A stretch of 9,300 bases of DNA from an uncultured Bacilli bacterium. GTDB taxonomy: Bacteria > Bacillota_I > Bacilli_A > RF39 > UBA660. Below, in pieces: positions 1 to 6,216 of this stretch; positions within the stretch are counted from its first letter, which is position 1, and each line of letters opens with the position of its first letter. Both the position numbers and the translations under genes were made by a program. The notes under the pieces were generated by a model. It made no database searches, was not told the origin of the DNA, and worked only from the letters and a program-made list of their open reading frames with translations. The stretch is taken from positions 1 to 9,300 of the forward strand of contig CAJUKM010000037.1 of NCBI GenBank assembly GCA_910587535.1, written 5' to 3'.

Positions 1-430
1 TTATACCGTCTTTCTTTACTATTGAAGGCTTACTTTTAATCCTTAAACTTGTACATAACACATAGATAGAATCTTTTTGTTCAAAACCATATATATCTTT
101 TTTGTCGAATCCATTAAGCATGTAACTTGGAACAGTAATAAATTTTTTCTTATCACTCGATTGATCATTAGATAGAAGTGGAACTTTAATGACTTCACAA
201 ATGGGGTCTAAATATTCGTTTTGTACTAACAATTCTATAGTTCTAGACTTCTTAGCGTCGATCTTTATTAAACCGCTCATCTCCAATTTTTTTATGTGGT
301 CTTGGGCTGAAGAAGGACTTTTAAAATTTAATCCTTGTGCTATTTCTCTTACTGTCGGAGAATATCCTTTTACTGCGATAAACTTTTTAATATATTCTAA
401 AACTTCAAATTGTCTACTAGTCATGGCCAT
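1..430 (-). CDS. lexA: LexA-like SOS repressor, partial (C-terminus beyond left edge)
   Basis: Read from ATG at 430 on the minus strand, the frame stays open for 143 codons to the window edge. Residues 3-66 are a clear LexA winged-helix DNA-binding domain: MTSRQFEVLEYI, GYSPTVREIA, then the recognition-helix region SPSSAQDHIKKLEMSGLI. LexA represses DNA-damage genes and is inactivated by RecA-stimulated self-cleavage. The C-terminal half is divergent. No Ala-Gly cleavage dipeptide occurs in residues 66-121. The likely nucleophile is Ser121 in QKDSI, aligned by eye to the usual GDSM, followed by an apparent deletion. The partner lysine would lie outside the window. An AGGTGA ribosome binding site (437-442) sits 6 nt before ATG 430; a second in-frame ATG at 424 (MTSRQ) is 12 nt away and less likely. 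The family call is firm. Whether the protein self-cleaves is uncertain, and a LexA paralogue is possible. Confidence 0.82.
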   Translation of the reverse strand, partial: MAMTSRQFEVLEYIKKFIAVKGYSPTVREIAQGLNFKSPSSAQDHIKKLEMSGLIKIDAKKSRTIELLVQNEYLDPICEVIKVPLLSNDQSSDKKKFITVPSYMLNGFDKKDIYGFEQKDSIYVLCTSLRIKSKPSIVKKDGI

Positions 431-446
431 GTTACTTCACCTAGAA

Positions 447-463
447 AAATGATACCATCATTT
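447..463. promoter_or_regulatory. Perfect inverted repeat, candidate operator of the LexA-like repressor
   Basis: AAATGATACCATCATTT is two perfect 7-bp arms around a 3-bp spacer. It covers the -10 box and the adjoining spacer of the lexA-like promoter, a classic place for a repressor to block RNA polymerase. LexA commonly represses its own gene, so autoregulation is the simplest reading. The sequence is not the Bacillus SOS box (CGAAC-N4-GTTCG), so the assignment rests on position and symmetry only. No second copy was found in the window. Confidence 0.5.
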
Positions 464-478
464 AGAATGCCAAGTCAA
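449..478 (-). promoter_or_regulatory. Promoter of the lexA-like gene
   Basis: On the minus strand a -35 TTGACT (473-478) and a -10 TATCAT (449-454) are separated by 18 nt. The -10 is preceded by TGG, giving an extended -10 (TGGTATCAT). Transcription would start near 442, just upstream of the AGGTGA ribosome binding site. Confidence 0.65.
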
Positions 479-485
479 ATAAGAA

Positions 486-514
486 TTGTAAAAAAGCTAA
501 TTTGCGTATATAAT
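486..514 (+). promoter_or_regulatory. Promoter of the glycosyltransferase gene
   Basis: TTGTAA (486-491), a 17-nt spacer and a consensus TATAAT (509-514) form a sigma-A type promoter. Its -35 lies back to back with the -35 of the divergent lexA-like promoter (473-478), only 7 nt away. A GGGTG ribosome binding site (521-525) follows before ATG 536. Confidence 0.65.
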
Positions 515-535
515 TAAAGTGGGTGTAACAATAAT

Positions 536-1675
536 ATGAAAAAAAGACTCTTAGTTATGTATGCTACATATGGTACAGGTCACAAATCTATCGCCAAATA
601 TATAGATGATTACTTTACTGAATCAGGCGAATATGAAGTAATGGAAATCGATATCTTACAATATGCCACTCCTTTCCTAGGAACGTTTACTAATAAATTT
701 TATAATAATGTCATGTACGTTTGTCCATGGCTTTGGAATGCTATATATTATATGACAGATAACTCTGTTGCGGGTAAAGTAAGTGCCAAACTACAATCAC
801 GAGTAGTAAGTAGTAGAAAGATTAAAAAGGTGATTCTAGACTTCGATCCAGATGTAGTTATCGCGACCCATTTTACTGCTGCTACTTATATCAGCAAACT
901 GAAAAAAACTGGTGAATTAGATTGTCATTTGATAAGTGTAGTAACAGATTACAAAGCTCACCGAATTTGGCTCGATTCATATAAAAGTGAAGACGCTCTA
1001 GTCGTAAATAGTGTCGAAGAAAAAAGAACATTGATTAAAAGAGGGATCAATCCTCACATCATACACACTTTCGGCATTCCGGTCTCATCAAAATACACCA
1101 AGAGTCTATATGATAAAAATGAACTTTTAAAAAAGTTTAAACTTACTGGCGAAAGACCGATCATACTATTTTATGGTGGTGGTGGAAACGGTTCTACAAC
1201 TACGCTACCATACCTTTTGACTTTGATAGAGTCAAAAATAGATGCAGATATTTTCTTCGTATGTGGAAAAAATCAAGAGTTAAAAAGAAAGGCCGAAGGT
1301 ATGGCTCGAAGACATGATGCAGATAACATCCATGTCTTGGGATATATAACTAATGGGCCAGAATACTTAATCATATCAGATTTTGTCATAACTAAACCGG
1401 GAGGCTTAACCGTAACAGAATGTTTATGCTTCAAAAAACCAATGGTATTGATAAGAAATTCTGGCGGACAGGAACACGACAACATAAAGTTTTTAACTAA
1501 AAGAGGATACGCTATAAATGCAGTTTGGTATTTCAAGTTTGGAAGAGTTGTAAAAAAATTATGTGAAAATCCAATCCATTTAGAAAAAATGTATGCTAAT
1601 CTAGAAGAACTCAATAAAGAAGAAGCTATGAAAAAATTGTTTAAATTGGTTGGCGATATTTTAGATGAAAAATAA
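536..1675 (+). CDS. UgtP-like processive diacylglycerol glycosyltransferase (MGDG synthase family, GT28)
   Basis: The 379-residue protein has the two-lobed GT-B layout of the MGDG-synthase/UgtP family. The N-terminal lobe, about residues 5-182, carries the TYGTGH motif (11-16) and VVTDYKAHRIW (135-145). The C-terminal lobe, about 207-345, carries FYGGGGNGS (212-220), VLGY (267-270), the nucleotide-sugar-binding KPGGLTVTE (287-295) and GGQEHDN (310-316). Family members transfer glucose or galactose from a UDP-sugar to diacylglycerol on the inner membrane face, making glycolipids and, in many Bacilli, lipoteichoic acid anchors. There is no signal peptide or membrane segment, as expected for a peripheral membrane enzyme. 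Length is close to UgtP (about 380). Donor sugar and number of transfers cannot be read from the sequence. Its 3' end overlaps the next gene by 11 nt, suggesting translational coupling. Confidence 0.85.
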   Translation: MKKRLLVMYATYGTGHKSIAKYIDDYFTESGEYEVMEIDILQYATPFLGTFTNKFYNNVMYVCPWLWNAIYYMTDNSVAGKVSAKLQSRVVSSRKIKKVILDFDPDVVIATHFTAATYISKLKKTGELDCHLISVVTDYKAHRIWLDSYKSEDALVVNSVEEKRTLIKRGINPHIIHTFGIPVSSKYTKSLYDKNELLKKFKLTGERPIILFYGGGGNGSTTTLPYLLTLIESKIDADIFFVCGKNQELKRKAEGMARRHDADNIHVLGYITNGPEYLIISDFVITKPGGLTVTECLCFKKPMVLIRNSGGQEHDNIKFLTKRGYAINAVWYFKFGRVVKKLCENPIHLEKMYANLEELNKEEAMKKLFKLVGDILDEK

Positions 1676-1901
1676 TCCTACACTAAATACGCTTAAAAAC
1701 AAAAGAAAAATTAGTCCTTATACTATAGAAACTATTGCGAAGAATGCAAATCTTTCTAAATCGATGTATTCATATTTAGAAAATGGTAAAAAGAGACTAT
1801 CGTATGATCAGGCAATCAGATTGGCAAAAGTATTCAAAACTACACCAGACAAACTTTTTTTAGAAGACTATAAAGAATTTTTTAAAACTTCTCTCATATG
1901 A
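1665..1901 (+). CDS. Small XRE-family helix-turn-helix regulator
   Basis: This 78-residue protein is almost entirely one Cro/C1-type HTH domain, residues 8-67. IETIAKNANLSKSMYSYLENG (21-41, key residues A25, L30, S31, Y35, E39, G41) is the HTH, followed by the family signature SYDQAIRLAKVFKTTPDKLF. It would bind DNA, probably as a dimer; no sensor domain is present. The start ATG lies inside the end of the glycosyltransferase gene, which overlaps it by 11 nt in another frame. No convincing Shine-Dalgarno site precedes it, so translation probably depends on ribosomes finishing the upstream gene. It ends with TGA. Its target is unknown; the operon with a lipid glycosyltransferase hints at envelope-linked or autogenous control, which is inference. 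Confidence 0.8.
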   Translation: MKNNPTLNTLKNKRKISPYTIETIAKNANLSKSMYSYLENGKKRLSYDQAIRLAKVFKTTPDKLFLEDYKEFFKTSLI

Positions 1902-1921
1902 TTTATTAGGGGAGTTTTTTT
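1884..1921 (+). terminator. Weak intrinsic terminator or attenuator after the XRE gene
   Basis: AAAACTTCTC (1884-1893) can pair with GGGGAGTTTT (1909-1918) as a 10-bp stem with two G-U pairs, a 15-nt loop and a run of seven T (1915-1921). The left arm lies within the coding end of the XRE gene. The right arm contains the ribosome binding site of the next gene. The stem is AU-rich at its base, so termination is likely partial. Confidence 0.5.
1908..1914 (+). promoter_or_regulatory. Ribosome binding site embedded in a terminator stem
   Basis: AGGGGAG lies 7 nt before ATG 1922 and is the only good Shine-Dalgarno site for the SpoVIF-like gene. The same bases form the 3' arm of the hairpin at 1884-1918, so folding would hide the site. 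Confidence 0.6.
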
Positions 1922-2158
1922 ATGAACGATGAATTGTTAAAGAAAGTTGAAAAAAAGACTAAAGTCAAAAAACAGACGATAATCGATCTGGCCAGGAAGT
2001 TATCTCAAGGTAATATGAAAGATGAAGGAACTTTAAACGAAGTAATAGATACATTATCTAAAGCTGCTGGAAAACCCGTCTCTTCTGAAATGAAAGAGAA
2101 AATCATCAACACTATAAAAGATGATAAAGTTCCCAACAATGTAGATAAAATGTTTTAG
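1922..2158 (+). CDS. SpoVIF-like protein (stage VI sporulation protein F family)
   Basis: This 78-residue, highly charged soluble protein has no signal peptide or membrane segment. It resembles SpoVIF (YjcC) of Bacillus: an N-terminal KKVEKKTKVK segment, DLARKLSQGNMKDEGTLNEVIDTLSKAAGKPVS (22-54 region, with the NxKDExTLxxVI and AxKPVS core) and a closing MKEKIINTI helix. In Bacillus the protein works late in sporulation in the mother cell and supports spore-coat assembly. Members also occur in Bacillota not known to sporulate, so presence alone does not prove sporulation. Its start is fixed by AGGGGAG 7 nt upstream. It sits between the XRE gene and a clear terminator; no separate promoter is obvious, so it may depend on read-through of the hairpin at 1884-1921. 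Recognition is from memory of the family. Confidence 0.68.
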   Translation: MNDELLKKVEKKTKVKKQTIIDLARKLSQGNMKDEGTLNEVIDTLSKAAGKPVSSEMKEKIINTIKDDKVPNNVDKMF

Positions 2159-2174
2159 ACCTGATGGTCTTTTT
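2157..2174 (+). terminator. Intrinsic terminator after the SpoVIF-like gene
   Basis: AGACC (2157-2161), loop TGAT and GGTCT (2166-2170) are followed by TTTT and further T-rich sequence. The stem is short (5 bp) but well placed, overlapping the TAG stop codon. Confidence 0.65.
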
Positions 2175-2209
2175 ATTTTACATTTACATGTCAGTTCTTA
2201 GTCATCGAT

Positions 2210-2239
2210 TTGACTTTTAATCTTTGCCTATGATAAGAT
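2210..2239 (+). promoter_or_regulatory. Promoter of the parE operon
   Basis: TTGACT (2210-2215), an 18-nt spacer and TAAGAT (2234-2239) with an upstream TGA give an extended -10 promoter. Predicted start is near 2246, which leaves a very short leader before ATG 2257. Confidence 0.5.
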
Positions 2240-2246
2240 TAATTAT

Positions 2247-2251
2247 GGTGA
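2247..2251 (+). promoter_or_regulatory. Ribosome binding site that sets the parE start
   Basis: GGTGA lies 5 nt before ATG 2257. Upstream in-frame ATGs at 2224, 2230 and 2245 lack such a site, and the first two fall inside the promoter. Confidence 0.6.
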
Positions 2252-2256
2252 TAAAG

Positions 2257-4167
2257 ATGGCAAAATACGATGAAAATTCGATTAAAATACTGGAAGGTTT
2301 AGAAGCTGTACGTAAAAGACCTGGTATGTATATCGGATCTACAGATAAGAGGGGGATGCACCATCTCATTTGGGAAATTGTCGACAATTCTATAGACGAA
2401 ATTATTAATGGCTATGGAAACAAGATAAGAATTGTCATTCATCCAGATAATTCTATTTCTATTACTGATAACGGTCGAGGTGTCCCTATAGGAATGCATT
2501 CGAGTGGCATGAGTACTCCCGAAGTAATATATACAGTCCTACACGCTGGTGGAAAGTTTGAAGAAGGAAATTATAAAGTATCAGGTGGTCTTCATGGAGT
2601 AGGTGCCAGTGTCGTAAATGCACTTAGCAAATGGATGGATGTAACTATCTGTCGAGAAGGAAAAATAGTAAACATTAAATTTAGGGATGGTGGTAAGGTC
2701 GAAGAACCATTACATGAAATTGGAAAAACTAACAAGACTGGCACAAGTGTAACTTTTATGCCCGATAAAGAGATATTCGGAGAAGCAAAATTTAGTTTTA
2801 CTACTATAGCTGAGAGAATGCAAGAAAGTGCCTTTCTTTTAAAGAATTTGACCGTCGAAGTAAAAGATGAAGAAGATAACCTAAACGAAACCTATCATTA
2901 TGACGACGGATTGATATCTTTTGTCAACTATATAAACGAAGAAAAGAAGCCATTACATAAATGTATCAATTTCCAAGGTAGTAAAAATAAAATAGAAGTT
3001 GATATAGCATTACAGTATACTGATTCTTACAGTGAAAGTATCTTGTCGTTTGTAAACAATGTCAAAACTTCGGATGGTGGATCTCACGAAGTCGGTTTCA
3101 AAACAGGTATAACAAAAGTATTTAACGAATATGCGAGAAATAACGGACTACTAAAAGCTAAAGAAGCAAATTTTGATGGAAACGATGTAAGAGAAGGACT
3201 CACTGCAGTCATCAATCTCAAAGTACCAGAAGAACTGTTACAATTTGAAGGACAGACAAAAGGCAAACTGGGAACTCCAGAAGCTAAAGGTGCAGTCGAA
3301 CAAGTAGTATGTGATCAGCTGAAATACTTTTTAGAAGAAAATAGAGAAGTTGCACTTTCTATCGTAGAAAAGGCTTCAAAAAGTCGTATTGCGAGAGAGG
3401 CAGCCAGAAAAGCAAGGGAAGAAGCCAGAAATGGTAAAGGTAACAAAAAGACAGAAAGAGTTCTAAGTGGAAAATTGACTCCGCCCCAATCGCGCAACCC
3501 TAAGATAAATGAACTGTTCATCGTCGAAGGAAACTCAGCAGGCGGAACAGCAAAAAAGAGTAGAGATCGTAAATTTCAAGGTATCTTACCTCTTAGAGGA
3601 AAAATTTTGAATACAGAAAAAGCGAGTGCAAGCGATATTTTGAAAAACGAAGAAATAAACATAATGATACACTGCATAGGTGCTGGATATGGACCAGAGT
3701 TCGATATTAAAGACATTAACTATGATAAAGTTATAATCATGACCGATGCGGACGAAGATGGAGCACATATACAATGTCTACTGCTGACCTTTTTCTACAA
3801 ATTTATGCGTCCTCTAATCGAAACTGGGCATCTCTATATTGCTATGCCTCCGCTTTATAAAGTGGAAACTCCAAAAGATACCAAAGGTAAGTATTTTTGG
3901 AAGACTAACGAACTTAAAAATTATACTAGTACTCTAACATCATCTTATAAAGTTCAAAGATATAAGGGATTAGGTGAAATGAATCCTATGCCTCTATGGG
4001 AAACGACGATGAATCCGGAGACGAGAAATCTCATCAAAGTGAGCATTAAAGATGCAGCACTAGTAGAAAAAAGAGTAAGTGTTTTGATGGGGGATTCTGT
4101 CGAACCTAGAAAAGACTGGATAAATGAAAATGTGGAGTTTACACTAGAAGATTCTTATGAAATATAG
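2257..4167 (+). CDS. parE: Topoisomerase IV subunit B (ParE)
   Basis: From ATG 2257 the protein is 636 residues, normal for ParE. The GHKL ATPase domain has E40-xx-D43-N44, DNGRG (71-75) and GGLHGVGA (110-117); the transducer domain carries QTKGKLG (333-339). The TOPRIM domain has E424 and D497-x-D499-x-D501 (MTDADEDGAHI), and the tail has QRYKGLGEMN (567-576) and the ParE-type MGDSVEPRKDWI (611-622). With ParC it forms the ATP-driven tetramer that unlinks daughter chromosomes. ParE was chosen over GyrB because the ends and inserts match Firmicutes ParE and the GyrB start context is absent. The TOPRIM motif reads EGNSAGG instead of EGDSAGG (Asn426, codon AAC at 3532-3534). The start at 2257 matches the usual ParE N-terminus (MAKYDENSIKILEGLEAVRK). 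It leads an operon, but parC does not follow it. Confidence 0.93.
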   Translation: MAKYDENSIKILEGLEAVRKRPGMYIGSTDKRGMHHLIWEIVDNSIDEIINGYGNKIRIVIHPDNSISITDNGRGVPIGMHSSGMSTPEVIYTVLHAGGKFEEGNYKVSGGLHGVGASVVNALSKWMDVTICREGKIVNIKFRDGGKVEEPLHEIGKTNKTGTSVTFMPDKEIFGEAKFSFTTIAERMQESAFLLKNLTVEVKDEEDNLNETYHYDDGLISFVNYINEEKKPLHKCINFQGSKNKIEVDIALQYTDSYSESILSFVNNVKTSDGGSHEVGFKTGITKVFNEYARNNGLLKAKEANFDGNDVREGLTAVINLKVPEELLQFEGQTKGKLGTPEAKGAVEQVVCDQLKYFLEENREVALSIVEKASKSRIAREAARKAREEARNGKGNKKTERVLSGKLTPPQSRNPKINELFIVEGNSAGGTAKKSRDRKFQGILPLRGKILNTEKASASDILKNEEINIMIHCIGAGYGPEFDIKDINYDKVIIMTDADEDGAHIQCLLLTFFYKFMRPLIETGHLYIAMPPLYKVETPKDTKGKYFWKTNELKNYTSTLTSSYKVQRYKGLGEMNPMPLWETTMNPETRNLIKVSIKDAALVEKRVSVLMGDSVEPRKDWINENVEFTLEDSYEI

Positions 4168-4178
4168 GAAGTGATCTC

Positions 4179-5180
4179 ATGGCTTATCAAAACAAATATT
4201 ATCTACAAGTAGGGGAAAACATTTTAAGTTTTCCCGATGATATGTTCAGTGTCGATATGAAGGATTTTTTAAATCTCTGTCTTTTCACAAGTCTTTTTGA
4301 AGGAGAGGAAGAACTCCTCGCAGCCTTACATAGATTAAACGTTCAAGGTATTCCTTTTACAAAAACAGACATTTATATTGTAAAAAAAACTGGTAACAAA
4401 CAAAAGGGATATGGCTATCAAATAGTATTAGATAGAGTGTTATACAAAAAAGGATTACGTTTTTTATCAGAAGGTGTAATCAGAGAGTTTTTACAATATA
4501 ATAGAAATAATTATGATGTTTTATCAGAACTTTTTGAATCTTATCATGCCGATTTGACAAAACTGATCTCTATTTTTCAGCTTAAAATATCAAAATTAAA
4601 AGAATTATTAGGAACTCCAACAGATGACGCCTTAAAAAAAGAAATAGAACTAGAGATAAAAAATAAACAGAGGTCTTTGAATAATTTCAATTATGAAATA
4701 GCTAACATTGAAGCAATACTAAAAATTATTAGCAAACCAAATACTGGCAGTTATTTTAGGAGTAGAGAATTAGAATATGTAGAGAGAATCCATGACTTTG
4801 TAAAAGAAGAAACACACTATTTGAGAGGTGCGAATACGACACTTAACAAACGTGGATTAGTTAGATTAACCATGAAAATAGCTGAAATCGTTGAACGCAA
4901 TCCAAATTTAACTCTTCCAGAACCTACTAGAGCTCATTCAGAAGTGAGAAAAAAAATCCTAAAAGATATCGAAGCAATCATAAAAGAAAACAGGGCTACT
5001 CCTAAATCAGAAAGTGATGAAGATGACATCGATCCTGATAAATTTATTTTTTATACAGAAGAAGACTTCGAATCATTATACTTAGGCGATGGACACAGAG
5101 AAAGAACTCCAGAAGAAGAGGAGAGCATCGATTTAGATATTGAAAATTTGAAAAATAGAAAACGAAAGTTTGGGCAATAA
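4179..5180 (+). CDS. Unknown 333-residue cytoplasmic protein between parE and xerC
   Basis: I do not recognise this protein. It has no signal peptide or membrane segment. Residues 1-110 look globular and mixed alpha/beta. Residues 115-185 are a long, charged, probably coiled-coil helical stretch (LTKLISIFQLKISKLKELL, then KKEIELEIKNKQRSLNNF). Residues 195-270 are again helical. The tail from about 275 is very acidic (SESDEDDIDPDKF, PEEEESIDLD) and ends in a basic RKRKFGQ. The start is supported by AGGAAGTGA, which overlaps the parE stop codon 5-13 nt upstream. Its stop overlaps the xerC start (TAATG). This tight placement suggests co-expression with chromosome segregation genes. It occupies the place where parC commonly follows parE but shows no gyrase A or ParC motif, so it is not a ParC remnant. 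Function is unknown. Confidence 0.85.
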   Translation: MAYQNKYYLQVGENILSFPDDMFSVDMKDFLNLCLFTSLFEGEEELLAALHRLNVQGIPFTKTDIYIVKKTGNKQKGYGYQIVLDRVLYKKGLRFLSEGVIREFLQYNRNNYDVLSELFESYHADLTKLISIFQLKISKLKELLGTPTDDALKKEIELEIKNKQRSLNNFNYEIANIEAILKIISKPNTGSYFRSRELEYVERIHDFVKEETHYLRGANTTLNKRGLVRLTMKIAEIVERNPNLTLPEPTRAHSEVRKKILKDIEAIIKENRATPKSESDEDDIDPDKFIFYTEEDFESLYLGDGHRERTPEEEESIDLDIENLKNRKRKFGQ

Positions 5181-6073
5181 TGGAAGACCTGATAGAAGAT
5201 TTTCTAAAATATTTAGAATTAGAAAAGAAGTACTCTTTAAATACTATAGAAAATTATGAACGTGATCTTCGAGATTATAGTAATTATCTATATAATAAAA
5301 AAAAGAAGTATAACGATATAATGTATAACGATGTCACAGATTATTTGATACACTTGAGTGGAGAAAAACTTAAAGCGACATCGATAAATAGACATCTAAG
5401 TTCGGTGAGAAGCTTCTATAACTATTTGATCAAAAAAAAAGTCATAAGCTTTTCACCTTTTAAATCCATAAGTGGACCAAAAAGAGAACAGAAGCTTCCC
5501 AATTACTTAAAATATGAAGAATTCTTAGATTTACTAGAAGCGTGTGATGAAACCGATCTAGGAATAAGAAATAGACTTATTTTAGAGTTGCTGTTTGCAA
5601 CTGGACTTCGTGTGAGCGAATTAGTCTCTGTGAAACTAAAGGATATCGGTTTTAAAGAAAGAGAAATTAAAATAATAGGAAAAGGAAACAAAACGAGAAT
5701 AGTTTATTTTAATTTGACTACTCAAAAATTGATAAGCAAATACGTCACGGAAGCTAGACAAAACATTTTAAATGGTAGGCACAACGACTATTTAATCGTC
5801 AATCATCTTGGCAACAAAATCACGAGAAGAGGTATCGCAGATATCTTAGAAAAGTTGATCAAAAAAAGTTCGATTAAACATAAAATTTCTCCGCATACCC
5901 TTAGACACACTTTTGCAACACTTCTTTTAAATGAAGGAATGGATATCAGAGAAGTTCAAGAACTGTTGGGTCATGCTAGATTATCGACAACTAGCATATA
6001 CACCCACGTATCAAATGAAGAGTTGAGACGCGTGTACTTAAAAAGTCATCCAAGAGCACATAAAAAACCATAA
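5180..6073 (+). CDS. xerC: Tyrosine recombinase XerC
   Basis: The 297-residue protein is a full-length Xer recombinase. The N-terminal SAM-like core-binding domain (about 1-90) includes YSLNTIENYERDL. The catalytic domain has all expected residues: R144 (ATGLRVSEL), K168 (GKGNKTR), H239 and R242 (PHTLRH), H265 (LLGHARLSTT) and the nucleophile Y274 (IYTHVS). XerC works with XerD at the dif site to resolve chromosome dimers after replication. The ending YTHVSNEELRRVYLKSHPRA plus a basic tail resembles Firmicutes XerC more than XerD, which usually ends at HPRA; this subfamily choice is moderately sure. Start and preceding stop overlap by one base (TAATG), with only a weak upstream ribosome binding site, indicating translational coupling. 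No dif-like site is visible here. Confidence 0.86.
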   Translation: MEDLIEDFLKYLELEKKYSLNTIENYERDLRDYSNYLYNKKKKYNDIMYNDVTDYLIHLSGEKLKATSINRHLSSVRSFYNYLIKKKVISFSPFKSISGPKREQKLPNYLKYEEFLDLLEACDETDLGIRNRLILELLFATGLRVSELVSVKLKDIGFKEREIKIIGKGNKTRIVYFNLTTQKLISKYVTEARQNILNGRHNDYLIVNHLGNKITRRGIADILEKLIKKSSIKHKISPHTLRHTFATLLLNEGMDIREVQELLGHARLSTTSIYTHVSNEELRRVYLKSHPRAHKKP

Positions 6074-6088
6074 TAACGACTATTTTTC

Positions 6089-6117
6089 TTGTCACTTGCT
6101 TATAGTTGTGCTATAAT
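6089..6117 (+). promoter_or_regulatory. Promoter of rplS
   Basis: TTGTCA (6089-6094), a 17-nt spacer and a perfect TATAAT (6112-6117) with TGC immediately upstream form a strong extended -10 promoter, 16 bp after the xerC stop. It starts a separate transcript near 6124. Confidence 0.8.
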
Positions 6118-6123
6118 AACGGT

Positions 6124-6200
6124 GCTTTAAATTTTAAAGCTCGGTGTAATCCGCTTTGAAATGATATTTACATACGATTACATGACAATATAATATTTCG
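6124..6200 (+). ncRNA. Structured 5' leader of rplS, candidate L19 ribosomal protein leader
   Basis: About 93 nt lie between the predicted transcription start and the rplS start codon. The first 17 nt (6124-6140) are a perfect inverted repeat, GCTTTAAATTTTAAAGC. Next, TGTAATC (6145-6151) pairs perfectly with GATTACA (6176-6182), enclosing a smaller AAAT-GAT-ATTT hairpin. A conserved L19 leader that probably mediates autogenous control is known upstream of rplS in Bacilli. Assignment to that family rests on position and the presence of structure, not on a covariance match. Confidence 0.5.
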
Positions 6201-6216
6201 AAAGGAGACGAGAAAA

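Noticed and set aside
189..452. Plus-strand open frame of 87 codons
   Set aside because: It is antisense to the lexA-like gene, which has a clear domain, a promoter and a ribosome binding site.
431..535. Bacillus-type SOS box
   Set aside because: No CGAAC-N4-GTTCG or close variant is present between the divergent genes.
2224..2256. Longer parE start at ATG 2224
   Set aside because: This ATG lies inside the predicted promoter, has no ribosome binding site and adds residues not found in ParE proteins.
2257..4167. GyrB instead of ParE
   Set aside because: The C-terminal MGDSVEPRKDWI region, the overall length and the pattern of inserts match Firmicutes ParE better, and neither recF nor gyrA is adjacent.
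6074..6216. dif site near xerC
   Set aside because: No 28-bp sequence with Firmicutes dif-like arms was seen; the inverted repeats here fit the rplS leader better.
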